Source of the DNA: an uncultured Alistipes sp.
GTDB taxonomy: Bacteria > Bacteroidota > Bacteroidia > Bacteroidales > Rikenellaceae
Length of the DNA stretch: 64,000 nucleotides
Direction: 5' to 3'
Assembly: GCA_900546065.1 (NCBI GenBank)
Contig: URBK01000003.1
Location: forward strand, 62,001-126,000
Position numbers and translations under genes: made by a program
Part shown: piece by piece, positions 1 through 9,130 of the stretch
Layout of the letters: each line of letters begins with the position of its first letter
How positions within the stretch are numbered: position 1 is the first letter of the stretch
The notes under the pieces: model-generated
What the model was told of the DNA's origin: nothing
What the model saw: only the letters and a program-made list of their open reading frames with translations
Database searches by the model: none

Positions 1-2
1 AC

Positions 3-1106
3 GACGTATATATGCGCGGCCGCTACCAGTTCACCGAGAGCGACGACCTGCGTACGTTCCGCGCCATCGACCACGAGGTAAGCATGGATTTCCATCCGCG
101 CCACGGCACCGTCATGCCCGTCACGGCAGCCGAGCTGCGGCAACTGTTCGACCGCTGGGGCCGCCCGGAGGGTATGCCCGAACCGCCCCAAAACCCCATC
201 CTCACGGGATTCCATGCCGACCCCGAGATACTCTACTCCAACAAGACGGGACGCTACTACATCTACTCCACCACAGACGGTATGGACGGCTGGGGCGGAT
301 GGTACTATACGGTCTTCTCGTCCGACGATCTGCTCAATTGGCGTTATGACGGCGTAGCGCTCGACCTGCGAAGCCAGTCGCCGTGGGCCGACGGCAATGC
401 GTGGGCTCCCGCCATCGAAGAGAAACTCATCGACGGACAATACAAATATTTCCTCTATTTCAGCGGCAATCCGCGTACCGGCGGCGGCAAGCAGATAGGC
501 GTAGCCGTGGCAGACTCACCTGCAGGCCCCTTCACCGACATAGGACACCCTATCGTGACCGATTCGCCCGTAGGATACGGACAGCAGATCGACGTGGATG
601 TATTCACGGATCCCGTCTCGGGCAAATCATATCTATACTGGGGAAACGGATACATGGCAGGGGCCGAACTTAACAAGGATATGCTCTCGATAAAGCCGCG
701 CACACTGCACGTAATGACCCCCGAGGGAGGAACACTGCAGGACTACGCCTATCGTGAGGCCCCGTACGTATTCTACCGCAACGGGCTCTACTACTTCATG
801 TGGTCGGTAGACGATACGGGCGCCGCAAACTACCACGTGGCATACGGCACGTCACGTTCGCCTCTGGGACCGATCGAAGTGGCTGCGGACCCGATAGTTA
901 TCATACAGGATCCCGCACAACAGATATACGGCACGGCCCACAACTCCATCCTTCAGATCCCGGGCAGCGACGAGTGGTACATAATCTACCACCGCATAAA
1001 CCGTAACTACATATCCAACGGTCCGGGTACGCACCGCGAGGTTTGCATCGACCGCATGGAGTTCAACGACGACGGCACCATAAAACGTGTTGTCCCATCG
1101 AGATAG
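3..1106 (+). CDS. Glycoside hydrolase family 43 protein, 3'-terminal part (5' end outside window)
   Basis: The reading frame is open from the window edge, so the start lies upstream; Met at 12 is in-frame but sits inside folded-looking sequence and is not a credible start. Counting from that Met, the first ~50 residues resemble the end of a preceding domain. A five-bladed propeller GH43 catalytic domain then begins near residue 60. Visible are the nucleophile-type Asp70 in HADPE, the pKa-modulating Asp194 in QIDVDVF, and the acid Glu249 in YREAPYVF. GH43 enzymes cleave arabinofuranosyl or xylosyl linkages; the exact substrate cannot be read here. It is followed 53 bp later by an exported esterase, which fits a plant-glycan degrading cluster. 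Two-domain GH43 proteins are common in Bacteroidales. Confidence 0.85.
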   Translation, partial: DVYMRGRYQFTESDDLRTFRAIDHEVSMDFHPRHGTVMPVTAAELRQLFDRWGRPEGMPEPPQNPILTGFHADPEILYSNKTGRYYIYSTTDGMDGWGGWYYTVFSSDDLLNWRYDGVALDLRSQSPWADGNAWAPAIEEKLIDGQYKYFLYFSGNPRTGGGKQIGVAVADSPAGPFTDIGHPIVTDSPVGYGQQIDVDVFTDPVSGKSYLYWGNGYMAGAELNKDMLSIKPRTLHVMTPEGGTLQDYAYREAPYVFYRNGLYYFMWSVDDTGAANYHVAYGTSRSPLGPIEVAADPIVIIQDPAQQIYGTAHNSILQIPGSDEWYIIYHRINRNYISNGPGTHREVCIDRMEFNDDGTIKRVVPSR

Positions 1107-1159
1107 CCGTACGGCATTAGGAAAAAGAGGTCCAAAACAATAATATTCAAAGCATCCGT

Positions 1160-1984
1160 ATGAAACGTACATTAATGACAATTGCCGCGTTATTCATTAC
1201 GCTCGCGGCAACGGCCTTCACGCGTGTGGAGATCAAGGTTCACAGCGAGGCCATGAACAAGGATATACCCGTCATCGTGGCCCTGCCCGACGGATATCAG
1301 ACCATGAACGCACTGCGTACGGTCTATCTGCTGCACGGCTACGGGGACAACTACACGGCATGGAGCGAGAAGGGCAACGCCTGCCCCATGGCCGACACCT
1401 ACGGCGTAATTATCGTCATGCCCGACGGCGGCTTCGACAGCTGGTATTACGACAGTCCGGTAGAACCGACATACCGTTACGAGACCTTCGTCGCACGTGA
1501 ACTCGTCGAATATATCGACTCGCACTACCGCACCAAGGCCGAGCCCTCGGCCCGCGCCATAGCGGGTCTGTCGATGGGAGGCCACGGCGCCCTCTACCTC
1601 GCCATACGCCATCAGGACGTTTTCGGCGCTGCGGGCAGCCTCTCGGGAGGTGTCGACATACGCCCCTTCCCCGACAACTGGAACATTGCGAAGCGTCTGG
1701 GCACTCTGGCCGAGCATCCCGACAACTGGGAGCGTAACACCGTCATCAACATGATCGACCAGATCAATCCCGACTCGCTGAAGATCATCTTCGACTGCGG
1801 TACCGAGGATTTCTTTTATGAGGTGAACTGTGCCCTGCACGACAAGCTCATGGAGGCACACATACCGCACGATTTCTACCAGCGCCCGGGCGTACACAAC
1901 TGGGACTACTGGAGATACTCGTTGAAGTACCACATGCTCTTCTTCGACAAGTTCTTCCATTCGGACTCCGACGCAAACAACTAA
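1160..1984 (+). CDS. Exported alpha/beta-hydrolase esterase (CE1 / esterase D-like)
   Basis: The 274-aa protein has an N-terminal signal peptide (about residues 1-19: Lys/Arg, hydrophobic stretch, Ala-rich end). It then has a putative-esterase fold of the tributyrin esterase / S-formylglutathione hydrolase / feruloyl esterase group. The likely triad is Ser138 in GLSMGGHGA, Asp217 in GTEDFF and His246 in GVHNWD; the oxyanion segment LLHGYGDN is near residue 55. Such enzymes remove acetyl or feruloyl groups from xylan-type polysaccharides or hydrolyse short-chain esters. Its place after a GH43 and 10 bp before a DPP-IV gene suggests a shared transcript with extracytoplasmic degradative functions. 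The natural substrate is an inference from context. Confidence 0.85.
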   Translation: MKRTLMTIAALFITLAATAFTRVEIKVHSEAMNKDIPVIVALPDGYQTMNALRTVYLLHGYGDNYTAWSEKGNACPMADTYGVIIVMPDGGFDSWYYDSPVEPTYRYETFVARELVEYIDSHYRTKAEPSARAIAGLSMGGHGALYLAIRHQDVFGAAGSLSGGVDIRPFPDNWNIAKRLGTLAEHPDNWERNTVINMIDQINPDSLKIIFDCGTEDFFYEVNCALHDKLMEAHIPHDFYQRPGVHNWDYWRYSLKYHMLFFDKFFHSDSDANN

Positions 1985-1994
1985 TACACATACG

Positions 1995-4457
1995 ATGAAA
2001 AAACTATCCATACTGCTGTTACTGGCGCTTTGCGTCACAGCCGTCCGTGCACAGGACGACGCGAACACCACCAAACGCAACCGTTACGCTCTGGCCGAAC
2101 GATTCACGGCCTCCAAACTGGGAAACATGCTCTTCTCGACGATGGTCGACCCGCACTGGTTCAAGTCGGGCGAGAAGTTCTGGTATTCCTACAAGACGAG
2201 CGAGGGCACACGCTGGTATGTAGTCGATCCGGACAAGCGGCAGCGCAAGCCGCTCTTCGACCACGCCAAGCTGGCGGCTCAGCTCACCGAGATCGTAAAG
2301 GATCCCTTCATCGCCGAGCAGCTGCCCATACGCAACCTCGACGTGGATGAGGACGGACGCACCTTCACCTTCGAGATCGTCTCGTCGCAGGATGCAAAAC
2401 CCGAGAAGCTCTCGCGCGAGGATTCGCTTGCGGGCAAGAAACCCAAGAAGGCCGAGGGCAAGGAGATATTCTACTTCTCGTACGACTACGAAAAGGGTGA
2501 GCTTACACACCTCAAGGACAAGGAGAAGGAGACCAAACAGCTGGGCTGGGCATCCGTATCGCCCGACGGCAAGACGGTCATCTATGCCAAGGATCTGAAT
2601 CTCTACCGCATGTCGCGCGAGGATTACGAGAAGCTCAAGAAGGACGAGAAGGACTCGACTGTGGTCGAGACGCAGATCACCACCGACGGGGTCAAGGACT
2701 TCGGCTACGGGCAGCCATACAGCCTGCTCAATACTGACACGCTGTGCAACGGCAAACGCCGCGGCGTCTACGGGCTCTGGTCGCCCGACTCGCGTTACTT
2801 TGCCACGATCGTCACCGACGAGCGTGCCGTACGCGATCTGTGGGTCATAAACTCTATGGCTCAGCCGCGTCCCACACTCGAAACATATAAATACCAGATG
2901 CCGGGCGAGGCCGAGGCTCCGATCTACCATCTCTATCTCTTCGACATGAACGACAACTCGCGCCGCGAGATCACCACGGGCCGCTTCAAGGACCAGACTC
3001 TGTCGATAGCCTCGAAACCGCGCGAGCAGAAACAGCGCCACATGTACGACCAGCCGCGCGTATGGCTCGGCGACAACGAGCGTTTCTTCGTGACGCGTTC
3101 GAGCCGCGACTTGCACCGCATAGACATCTGTTCATACACGATCGGGCAGGACACGCTGCGTCCGCTTATCGAGGAGCGTATGAATACATATATCGAGGTA
3201 CGTCCGCTCTCGGCCGTCGGCGACGGCAAGGAACTCATACAGTGGAGCGAGCGTGACGGATGGGGACATCTCTACCTCTATGACGACCAAGGCAACCTCA
3301 TACGCCGCCTGACCGAAGGGCCGTGGCACGTACACGAGATCCTCGACGTGGACGAGAAGCACCGTACGGTCTACTTCACCGCCATGGGCCGCGAGGAGGG
3401 CGAGAACCCCTATTACCAGCACCTCTATTCGGTCAGCCTCGACGGCGGCGATGTGAAGCTGCTCAATAAGGGAGACTACTTCCACACGACGGAGGTAGAC
3501 GACGCCTGCCGTTACTTCGTGGACAACTACTCGCGTGTGGATACCATCCCCGAAACGGCTCTCTACGACTGCCTCGGCAACAAGCTGATGGTACTTGAGA
3601 CGAGCGACTTCTCGCAGCTTCTGGCCAACGGCTACAAGTTTCCCGAGACCTTTACAGTCAAGGCCGCCGACGGCGTGACGGATCTCTACGGCGTGATGTA
3701 CAAGCCCTTCGATTTCGACTCGACGAAGCGCTACCCCATCATCGACTACGTCTATCCGGGTCCGCAGGTCGAGGCCACGACATACCCCTATACGCGTATG
3801 AATCTGCGTACCGACCGTCTGGCACAGGCGGGATTCATCGTCATCACGGTAGGTAACCGCGGCGGCCATCCCGACCGCTCGAAGTGGTACCACAACTACG
3901 GCTACGGCAACCTGCGCGACTACGGCCTTGCCGACCAGAAGGCGGCCATCGAGCAGCTCGCCGCACGCTGCGACTACATCGATATCGACCGCGTGGGCAT
4001 CCACGGACACTCTGGCGGCGGCTTCATGTCGACGGCGGCGATACTGCAATATCCCGATTTCTTCAAGGTGGCGGTATCATGCGCGGGCAACCATGACAAC
4101 CGTATCTACAACCGCTGGTGGAGCGAGACGCACCACGGCGTCAAGGAGCAGGTGAGCGAAAAGGGAGACACGACGTTCGTCTACCACATAAGCACCAACC
4201 CCGAGATCGCACGCCAGCTCAAGGGGCACCTGCTGCTCGTGCACGGCGACATCGACAACAACGTCCATCCGGGCAATACGCTGCGTGTGGTCGACGCACT
4301 GATCCGCGCCAACAAACGCTTCGACATGCTCATGCTGCCGCAGCAGCGTCACGGTTTCGGCGACATGAACGAATACTTCTACTGGCGCATGGTCGACTAC
4401 TTTACCGATTACCTTATCGACGGCCGCCAGACCGAGGTGGACATTCCGCAACGGTAA
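1995..4457 (+). CDS. Dipeptidyl peptidase IV family serine peptidase (S9B)
   Basis: The 820-aa exported protein has a signal peptide ending near residue 20 (VRAQDD). A beta-propeller domain covers roughly residues 60-570 and a C-terminal alpha/beta-hydrolase domain begins near 580. The catalytic triad is visible: Ser673 in HGHSGGGF, Asp754 in HGDIDNNV and His786 in QQRHGFG; Asn756 matches the substrate-contacting Asn of DPP-IV. The family removes Xaa-Pro dipeptides from the N terminus of peptides, in the periplasm or at the cell surface. It starts 10 bp after the esterase and ends 21 bp before a strong terminator, so it is probably the last gene of that transcript. The start Met is followed directly by Lys-Lys and a hydrophobic core. 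Confidence 0.92.
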   Translation: MKKLSILLLLALCVTAVRAQDDANTTKRNRYALAERFTASKLGNMLFSTMVDPHWFKSGEKFWYSYKTSEGTRWYVVDPDKRQRKPLFDHAKLAAQLTEIVKDPFIAEQLPIRNLDVDEDGRTFTFEIVSSQDAKPEKLSREDSLAGKKPKKAEGKEIFYFSYDYEKGELTHLKDKEKETKQLGWASVSPDGKTVIYAKDLNLYRMSREDYEKLKKDEKDSTVVETQITTDGVKDFGYGQPYSLLNTDTLCNGKRRGVYGLWSPDSRYFATIVTDERAVRDLWVINSMAQPRPTLETYKYQMPGEAEAPIYHLYLFDMNDNSRREITTGRFKDQTLSIASKPREQKQRHMYDQPRVWLGDNERFFVTRSSRDLHRIDICSYTIGQDTLRPLIEERMNTYIEVRPLSAVGDGKELIQWSERDGWGHLYLYDDQGNLIRRLTEGPWHVHEILDVDEKHRTVYFTAMGREEGENPYYQHLYSVSLDGGDVKLLNKGDYFHTTEVDDACRYFVDNYSRVDTIPETALYDCLGNKLMVLETSDFSQLLANGYKFPETFTVKAADGVTDLYGVMYKPFDFDSTKRYPIIDYVYPGPQVEATTYPYTRMNLRTDRLAQAGFIVITVGNRGGHPDRSKWYHNYGYGNLRDYGLADQKAAIEQLAARCDYIDIDRVGIHGHSGGGFMSTAAILQYPDFFKVAVSCAGNHDNRIYNRWWSETHHGVKEQVSEKGDTTFVYHISTNPEIARQLKGHLLLVHGDIDNNVHPGNTLRVVDALIRANKRFDMLMLPQQRHGFGDMNEYFYWRMVDYFTDYLIDGRQTEVDIPQR

Positions 4458-4478
4458 GCTATGATTCAAACGATAGTA

Positions 4479-4511
4479 AACGCCCCGAACCAGACTTGAG
4501 TTCGGGGCGTT
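4479..4511 (+). terminator. Intrinsic terminator after DPP-IV gene
   Basis: A perfect 12-bp stem (4479-4490 with 4500-4511, core CGCCCCGAAC) encloses a 9-nt loop, followed by a T-containing but not T-rich tail. It lies 21 bp past the stop codon. Confidence 0.85.
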
Positions 4512-4682
4512 ACTTACTATAACTAATTTTCATCGACCATGCATCATGATATTGTTCGTCATCAAAATTAATATGTCTTCACACAAAACAGGCCGAACTC
4601 AAAAACAACGTATCAACCGACTCTCATGATGTGGGGAAAATTGAACATGCTCTCAAGGGATATACATTTTGTGAAACCCTCA
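4512..4682. other. Non-coding stretch after the DPP-IV terminator
   Basis: AT-richer spacer between the terminator and the first copy of the duplicated promoter region. Short open frames cross it, but none has a credible start or any recognisable protein character. I see no RNA gene. Confidence 0.5.
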
Positions 4683-4804
4683 GTTGCGACCGTTGTCATA
4701 TCCTGCCGCCGCAGAAACGCAGAAAAACACATACCGTATATCGGCTGCCGGCGGCACAAAAAGGGACGACGGTTTGTTTTTGCGCCTGCCATTACGTATC
4801 TTTG
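4683..4804 (+). repeat. Duplicated upstream region, copy A
   Basis: About 120 bp that recurs with scattered changes and a small net deletion at 5688-5800. Shared blocks include TCATATCCTGCCGCCG, GCGGCACAAAAAGGG and TTTGTTTTTGC, and both end in the same TATCTTTG promoter box. The similarity resumes in the signal-peptide codons of the genes that follow. Confidence 0.8.
4773..4804 (+). promoter_or_regulatory. Bacteroidetes-type promoter for the 4849 gene
   Basis: TTTG at 4773-4776, a 20-bp spacer, then TATCTTTG at 4797-4804. This fits the -33/-7 consensus of the Bacteroidetes primary sigma factor. The start codon follows 44 bp later. Confidence 0.85.
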
Positions 4805-4848
4805 GGGAGATTAAAACCACCACGAACACATAATTTTCCCGACAGCGC

Positions 4849-5646
4849 ATGAAGATCACATCCATTATCGCGGCCGTTGCGGTTGCCGTATTTGCCGTCC
4901 GCCCCTGCACGGCACAAACGCCGCCCCCGGAATACATCACAGTGGAAGACTCCCTCTTGTATAAGAACAGCCGTAAGGCTATCGAAGCCGCCATACAGGA
5001 TACCATAGCCGCAGAACTGGCCGCAGCCGCGGCGGGACAGCCCGTAAACTTCTATTCGGGCAGGAACATCGTTTACGGAATGAACGTAACATACAGAATG
5101 ATAATACTTGAGAAACTAAAGGTCATTGGATATTACATATTGTCCAACACATTGAACACAAAAGAAAGAAGCGGGATGTACGCAAACGGCAGACCGATGA
5201 TATCATTATTCGAACGGTATCCGGAGTTTACCGTAACTGAAAGGAATAAAAGGCAACTCTACAAAGCGCTGTTCAAGTCCTTCAGCAAGGAACAGATATG
5301 CAATATGTGCTACAAGCAGTGGAGCATCGGTAAAGGGCATTTTACTGTGACCTTATATACCATTCCTGACGGCAGGATCGATGAAATGCATATATCCATT
5401 CCACAAGATACTGAATGTATATATACATTCATTCCGCCGGACCAATATTTCGAATTCGAGAAAAACGTAAAACGGTATGTACGGTTCTATCGCAACAAAA
5501 AAGAGGTCGCTGACATTATGGCGTGGACTTCAATGTCTATGAGATGTATACCCTTTAGGCCAGAACAAGCTACCGGTCGGTTAAAACGAATTGCAAAAGA
5601 ATACATGAAAACTACCGATGCCGCATCTGGCGGCAGCAAAAAATAA
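4849..5646 (+). CDS. Exported protein of unknown function (265 aa)
   Basis: I do not recognise a family. A signal peptide is clear (Lys at 3, Ala/Val-rich core, TAQ cleavage region near residue 24). The mature part is mixed alpha/beta with many Tyr and Lys residues. It has a possible amphipathic stretch at about 45-62 and a short Cys-x-x-Cys-like segment (ICNMCY, near residue 149). A bacteroidal DUF with tyrosine-rich mature sequence is conceivable. The coding region is noticeably less GC-rich than its neighbours in its middle third, which could mean more recent acquisition. Its promoter and signal-peptide codons are near duplicates of those of the gene at 5826, though the mature proteins are unrelated. 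It is monocistronic by appearance, with its own promoter 44 bp upstream. Confidence 0.75.
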   Translation: MKITSIIAAVAVAVFAVRPCTAQTPPPEYITVEDSLLYKNSRKAIEAAIQDTIAAELAAAAAGQPVNFYSGRNIVYGMNVTYRMIILEKLKVIGYYILSNTLNTKERSGMYANGRPMISLFERYPEFTVTERNKRQLYKALFKSFSKEQICNMCYKQWSIGKGHFTVTLYTIPDGRIDEMHISIPQDTECIYTFIPPDQYFEFEKNVKRYVRFYRNKKEVADIMAWTSMSMRCIPFRPEQATGRLKRIAKEYMKTTDAASGGSKK

Positions 5647-5687
5647 CATCCCGACACCACTCCAAACACGGTCGCAGCGGATGCTAC

Positions 5688-5800
5688 GTTGCGGCCGTTA
5701 TCATATCCTGCCGCCGAAAAAATACATAACGCATAGTCGGTACACTGCGGCACAAAAAGGGGCGGCGATTTGTTTTTGCACCCGTTATTGTGTATCTTTG
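5688..5800 (+). repeat. Duplicated upstream region, copy B
   Basis: Second copy of the region at 4683-4804, slightly shorter (about 113 bp), preceding the beta-helix gene. The promoter-proximal 35 bp are the best conserved part. Confidence 0.8.
5769..5800 (+). promoter_or_regulatory. Bacteroidetes-type promoter for the beta-helix gene
   Basis: TTTG at 5769-5772, a 20-bp spacer, then TATCTTTG at 5793-5800; the start codon is 25 bp further on. It is the same promoter as at 4773, within the duplicated segment. Confidence 0.85.
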
Positions 5801-5825
5801 AAAAATTATTATTTGTTACGACATC

Positions 5826-6890
5826 ATGAAGATCTCATCTTTTCTGGCGACAGCAGTCGCCGCTTTTGCCGTCACGCTATGCCCGGCACAAACGCCCGCC
5901 TCGGACAAAGGTTATGTCATCGTAACCGACTACCTCACGGCAGACGGCCTTACGGACGTCAGCGCCATCATACAGCGGATCATCGACGACAACCCCAACC
6001 GTACGATATATTTTCCCGACGGGGTGTATCTCATAGCCGAGCCGATACTTACACCTGCCGATCCGACCAAGAGCGTTGCGCTCGAGTTGTCGAACTACGC
6101 CGTAATAAAGGCCGCACCCGAGTGGTCACACGATGAGGCGATGATACGTCTCGGCGGCAAGGATGCCGCCAACAACATCACCACCCCGGGCAGCAACTAC
6201 TACCTCGCGGGCGGCGTCATCGATGGCAGCGGCGTAGCCAAGGGCGTATCCGTCGACAGCGGCCGCGAGACCGTCATACGTGACACCTCGATAAAGGATG
6301 TCACAACGGGCATACACATCAAGTCGGGGGCCAACAGCGGCTCTTCGGACAGCGACATCCACGATGTAAACATCACGGGCAACAACCGCCCGGGATCGGT
6401 CGGCGTACTGGTCGAGGGTTATGACAACACCTTCAGCAACATGCGTATCGGGGGCGTATATGTCGGCTTCCACCTCCGCTCAGAGGCCAACAGCCTGCGC
6501 AACATCCATCCGTTATACTACGGCGCCTCGGATGATTCGTATGCCGCCAGCTGCGGTTTTCTGGACGAGCGCGGCACAAACTGGTACGACTTCTGTTACA
6601 GTGACGAATTCGCCACGGCCTTCTCGTGCGGCGGCCGCAGCATCTACGACAACTGCTACGCCTACTGGTACTCGAAGCGCGGAAAACAACATACGGCCTT
6701 CCGTTCGCCGGGTAAGTTTCTCTCGCTCGTACTCAATCCCCACATCGGTTTCGGGGCCAACAACGCCACCGAGAACAACTGCGTGCTCGTAGCGGGTGAG
6801 GCCGGCGGTTCGGGCCGCATACAGAACCTCTTTGTACGCGATACGAGGTTCATCACCGATGATGCACACCTGCCATACGTCAAAGAGTAA
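5826..6890 (+). CDS. Exported right-handed parallel beta-helix protein (pectate-lyase-like)
   Basis: 354 aa with a signal peptide ending near residue 22 (CPAQTP). The N-terminal part after it (DVSAIIQRIID, then TIYFPDGVYLIAEPI) is the usual opening of pectate_lyase_3 / GH28-like beta-helix proteins, where a short helix is followed by the YFPxGxY strand. Repeated Gly/Asn/Asp-rich coils follow through about residue 340. Such folds bind or cleave uronic-acid polysaccharides. I cannot point to a confident catalytic set, so lyase, hydrolase or binding protein all remain open. It carries its own promoter and is 16 bp upstream of truA, which may be co-transcribed. Confidence 0.75.
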   Translation: MKISSFLATAVAAFAVTLCPAQTPASDKGYVIVTDYLTADGLTDVSAIIQRIIDDNPNRTIYFPDGVYLIAEPILTPADPTKSVALELSNYAVIKAAPEWSHDEAMIRLGGKDAANNITTPGSNYYLAGGVIDGSGVAKGVSVDSGRETVIRDTSIKDVTTGIHIKSGANSGSSDSDIHDVNITGNNRPGSVGVLVEGYDNTFSNMRIGGVYVGFHLRSEANSLRNIHPLYYGASDDSYAASCGFLDERGTNWYDFCYSDEFATAFSCGGRSIYDNCYAYWYSKRGKQHTAFRSPGKFLSLVLNPHIGFGANNATENNCVLVAGEAGGSGRIQNLFVRDTRFITDDAHLPYVKE

Positions 6891-6906
6891 ACCTAACAGA
6901 GATACA

Positions 6907-7665
6907 ATGCGATACTTCATCGAGATGAGCTATGACGGGGCAGCCTATTGCGGCTGGCAGCGGCAGCGCGACGTGGCTACGGTGCAGCAGACACTCGAAA
7001 CGGCACTCACGACACTTTTGCGCCGTGATACGGAGACCGTCGGTGCTGGCCGCACCGACACGGGAGTAAATGCTTCGTATTATATAGCGCATTTCGATGC
7101 TGCCGACGCGGTCGACTGCGCCCACCTTACGGCCAAGCTCAACCGTATGCTTCCGCCAGATATGGCGATATTCTCGGTGACACCCGTTGCGGACGAAGCA
7201 CACGCACGCTTCGATGCCGTCGAACGCGAATACAGTTACTACATCTGCCGCCGCAAGAACCCCTTCCGCCGCTTTTCGTCATGGCAATACGGCGTCACTC
7301 TGGACGTCGAGGCGATGAACCGCGCCGCGGCATTCCTTACAACGGTGGACGACTTCACCACATTTGCCAAGCTAAACTCCAACAACAAGACCAATATATG
7401 CCATGTCATGCGGGCCGAATGGCGGCAGAACGGCGACATGCTCACCTTTACCATCCGCGCCGACCGTTTCCTGCGCAACATGGTGCGGGCGATTGTCGGC
7501 ACGCTCGTCGATGTGGGGCGTGGAAGGTACACCGTCGCACAATTCGAAGATATAGTGCGCAGCCGCGACCTCTCGCGCTCGAGTGCGGGCGCGCCGCCTC
7601 AGGGACTTTTTCTTAGCGACGTGCGCTACCCCGACCATATATTCATACGCGGAGGCAGGAAATAA
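6907..7665 (+). CDS. truA: tRNA pseudouridine(38-40) synthase TruA
   Basis: A 252-aa enzyme that isomerises uridines 38-40 of the tRNA anticodon arm to pseudouridine. The catalytic Asp51 lies in GAGRTDTGV, and the family's N-terminal YDGxxYxGWQ segment is present as YDGAAYCGWQ (residues 9-18). FLRNMVRAIVGTLVDVGRG near residue 190 is the usual C-terminal landmark. I chose ATG 6907 because homologues begin right at this MRYFIEMSYDG segment; an upstream in-frame start would overlap the beta-helix gene. A strong terminator follows 17 bp after the stop. Confidence 0.96.
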   Translation: MRYFIEMSYDGAAYCGWQRQRDVATVQQTLETALTTLLRRDTETVGAGRTDTGVNASYYIAHFDAADAVDCAHLTAKLNRMLPPDMAIFSVTPVADEAHARFDAVEREYSYYICRRKNPFRRFSSWQYGVTLDVEAMNRAAAFLTTVDDFTTFAKLNSNNKTNICHVMRAEWRQNGDMLTFTIRADRFLRNMVRAIVGTLVDVGRGRYTVAQFEDIVRSRDLSRSSAGAPPQGLFLSDVRYPDHIFIRGGRK

Positions 7666-7682
7666 CCCGCCTGTCAAACACA

Positions 7683-7715
7683 AAAAACGCTTTGGAGCAG
7701 CTCCAAAGCGTTTTT
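7683..7715. terminator. Bidirectional intrinsic terminator between truA and lpdA
   Basis: A perfect 15-bp stem (7683-7697 with 7701-7715) has a 3-nt loop, with A5 at the left edge and T5 at the right edge. It can therefore stop transcription from either side of the convergent pair. Confidence 0.93.
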
Positions 7716-7738
7716 CCATTTACAGCGGCATCCGCCGA

Positions 7739-9115
7739 TTAAAGATGTATTGCGGCTCCCATAGCGGCTTCGGCGGCCTCCATGATACCCTCGTTCATCG
7801 TCGGATGTGCGTGTACCGTGCGGGCTATGGCGTGCGCCGTCGCGCCGAGCGTGCGGGCCAGCGTAGGCTCACCCAACATCTCCGTGACGTTCGCTCCGAC
7901 AAGGTGGGCGCCGATCAACGTATCGTCCGCGTCGAATATCAGTTTCACGAATCCGTCGCGGTCACCCGCTGCCGTAGCCTTACCAGATGCCGTGAAGGGG
8001 AAGCGCCCGACCTTATAGTCTATACCCGCGGCACGCGCCTGCTGCTCGGTCATACCTACCGACGCCACCTCGGGCGAGGTGAATACACACGACGGGATGG
8101 CGCTGTAATCGAGCGGCTCGGGCTCAAGGCCGCATATATGCTCCACGCAGCGTATGGCCTCGGCCGAAGCGACATGCGCCAAAGCCGGCGTTGAGATTAT
8201 ATCTCCGATGGCATATATACCCTTGGCCGTAGTGGCATAACGCTCGTCAACCTTGACCTTGTCGCGCTCGATCTCGACACCGGCCTCCTCGAGACCCATA
8301 TCCTCGATATTGGACTTGATACCTACGGCCGACAACACAACCTCCGACGTGAGGGTTTCCGTACCCTTCTTGCCCTCAACCTCGACATGGCACATACCGT
8401 CCTCACCGACCGTGACACCCTTGACCGTCGTCGATGTCAAGACCGTGGCGCGCAGTTTACGGAAGGCTCGCTCCATCTGTTTTGCCACCTCCTCATCCTC
8501 CAGAGGCATGATCTGGGGCAGATACTCCACTATCGTCACCTTCACGCCCAACGTGGCATAAAGGCATGCCAGCTCGCTGCCTATTGCACCCGAGCCCACG
8601 ACTATCATCGACGCGGGGAGCGACTGCAAAGCCAGAGCCTCACGCGATGAGATCACGTGCACCCCGTCTACGGGCATGAAAGGCATAACGCGCGGGCGCG
8701 CTCCCGTGGCAAGTATAATGTTCTCGGCCTCATAGACTGTACCGTCGACATCGACACGGCCCTTTCCGACCAAGCGGCCGAAACCCTTTATGACGTTTAT
8801 ATGGTTCTTGTTCAACAGGAACGTCACACCCTTGCTCATCGTCTCGGCCACAGAGCGCGAGCGCGCCACTATCTTGGCAAAGTCGGGCTTCACCTCGCCC
8901 GCGATATCCACACCGTATTGCGCTGCATTCTTGCAGTAGGCGTAGACCTGCGCGCTCTTCAGAAGCGCCTTTGTCGGGATACAGCCCCAGTTGAGGCACA
9001 CACCGCCCGTCTCGGCCTTCTCAACGATGGCCACCGTGCGGCCCAACTGCGCAGCGCGTATGGCGGCCACATAACCTCCCGGGCCGCTTCCTATAACCAA
9101 AATGTCGTATTTCAT
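7739..9115 (-). CDS. lpdA: Dihydrolipoyl dehydrogenase (E3)
   Basis: A 458-aa flavoprotein that reoxidises dihydrolipoamide of 2-oxoacid dehydrogenase or glycine cleavage complexes with NAD+. The FAD-binding GSGPGGYVAA motif is at residues 9-18, and the redox-active disulfide is Cys40/Cys45 in GGVCLNWGCIPTK. A second Rossmann motif (VVGSGAIGSELA) lies in the middle, and the C-terminal His-Glu pair is in HAHPTMNEG. Length and motifs are normal. No E1/E2 or gcv genes are in the window, so its partner complex is not apparent. It is the last gene of the minus-strand run that includes the MurNAc genes. Confidence 0.96.
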   Translation of the reverse strand: MKYDILVIGSGPGGYVAAIRAAQLGRTVAIVEKAETGGVCLNWGCIPTKALLKSAQVYAYCKNAAQYGVDIAGEVKPDFAKIVARSRSVAETMSKGVTFLLNKNHINVIKGFGRLVGKGRVDVDGTVYEAENIILATGARPRVMPFMPVDGVHVISSREALALQSLPASMIVVGSGAIGSELACLYATLGVKVTIVEYLPQIMPLEDEEVAKQMERAFRKLRATVLTSTTVKGVTVGEDGMCHVEVEGKKGTETLTSEVVLSAVGIKSNIEDMGLEEAGVEIERDKVKVDERYATTAKGIYAIGDIISTPALAHVASAEAIRCVEHICGLEPEPLDYSAIPSCVFTSPEVASVGMTEQQARAAGIDYKVGRFPFTASGKATAAGDRDGFVKLIFDADDTLIGAHLVGANVTEMLGEPTLARTLGATAHAIARTVHAHPTMNEGIMEAAEAAMGAAIHL

Positions 9116-9130
9116 TGTTTTACAATATTT

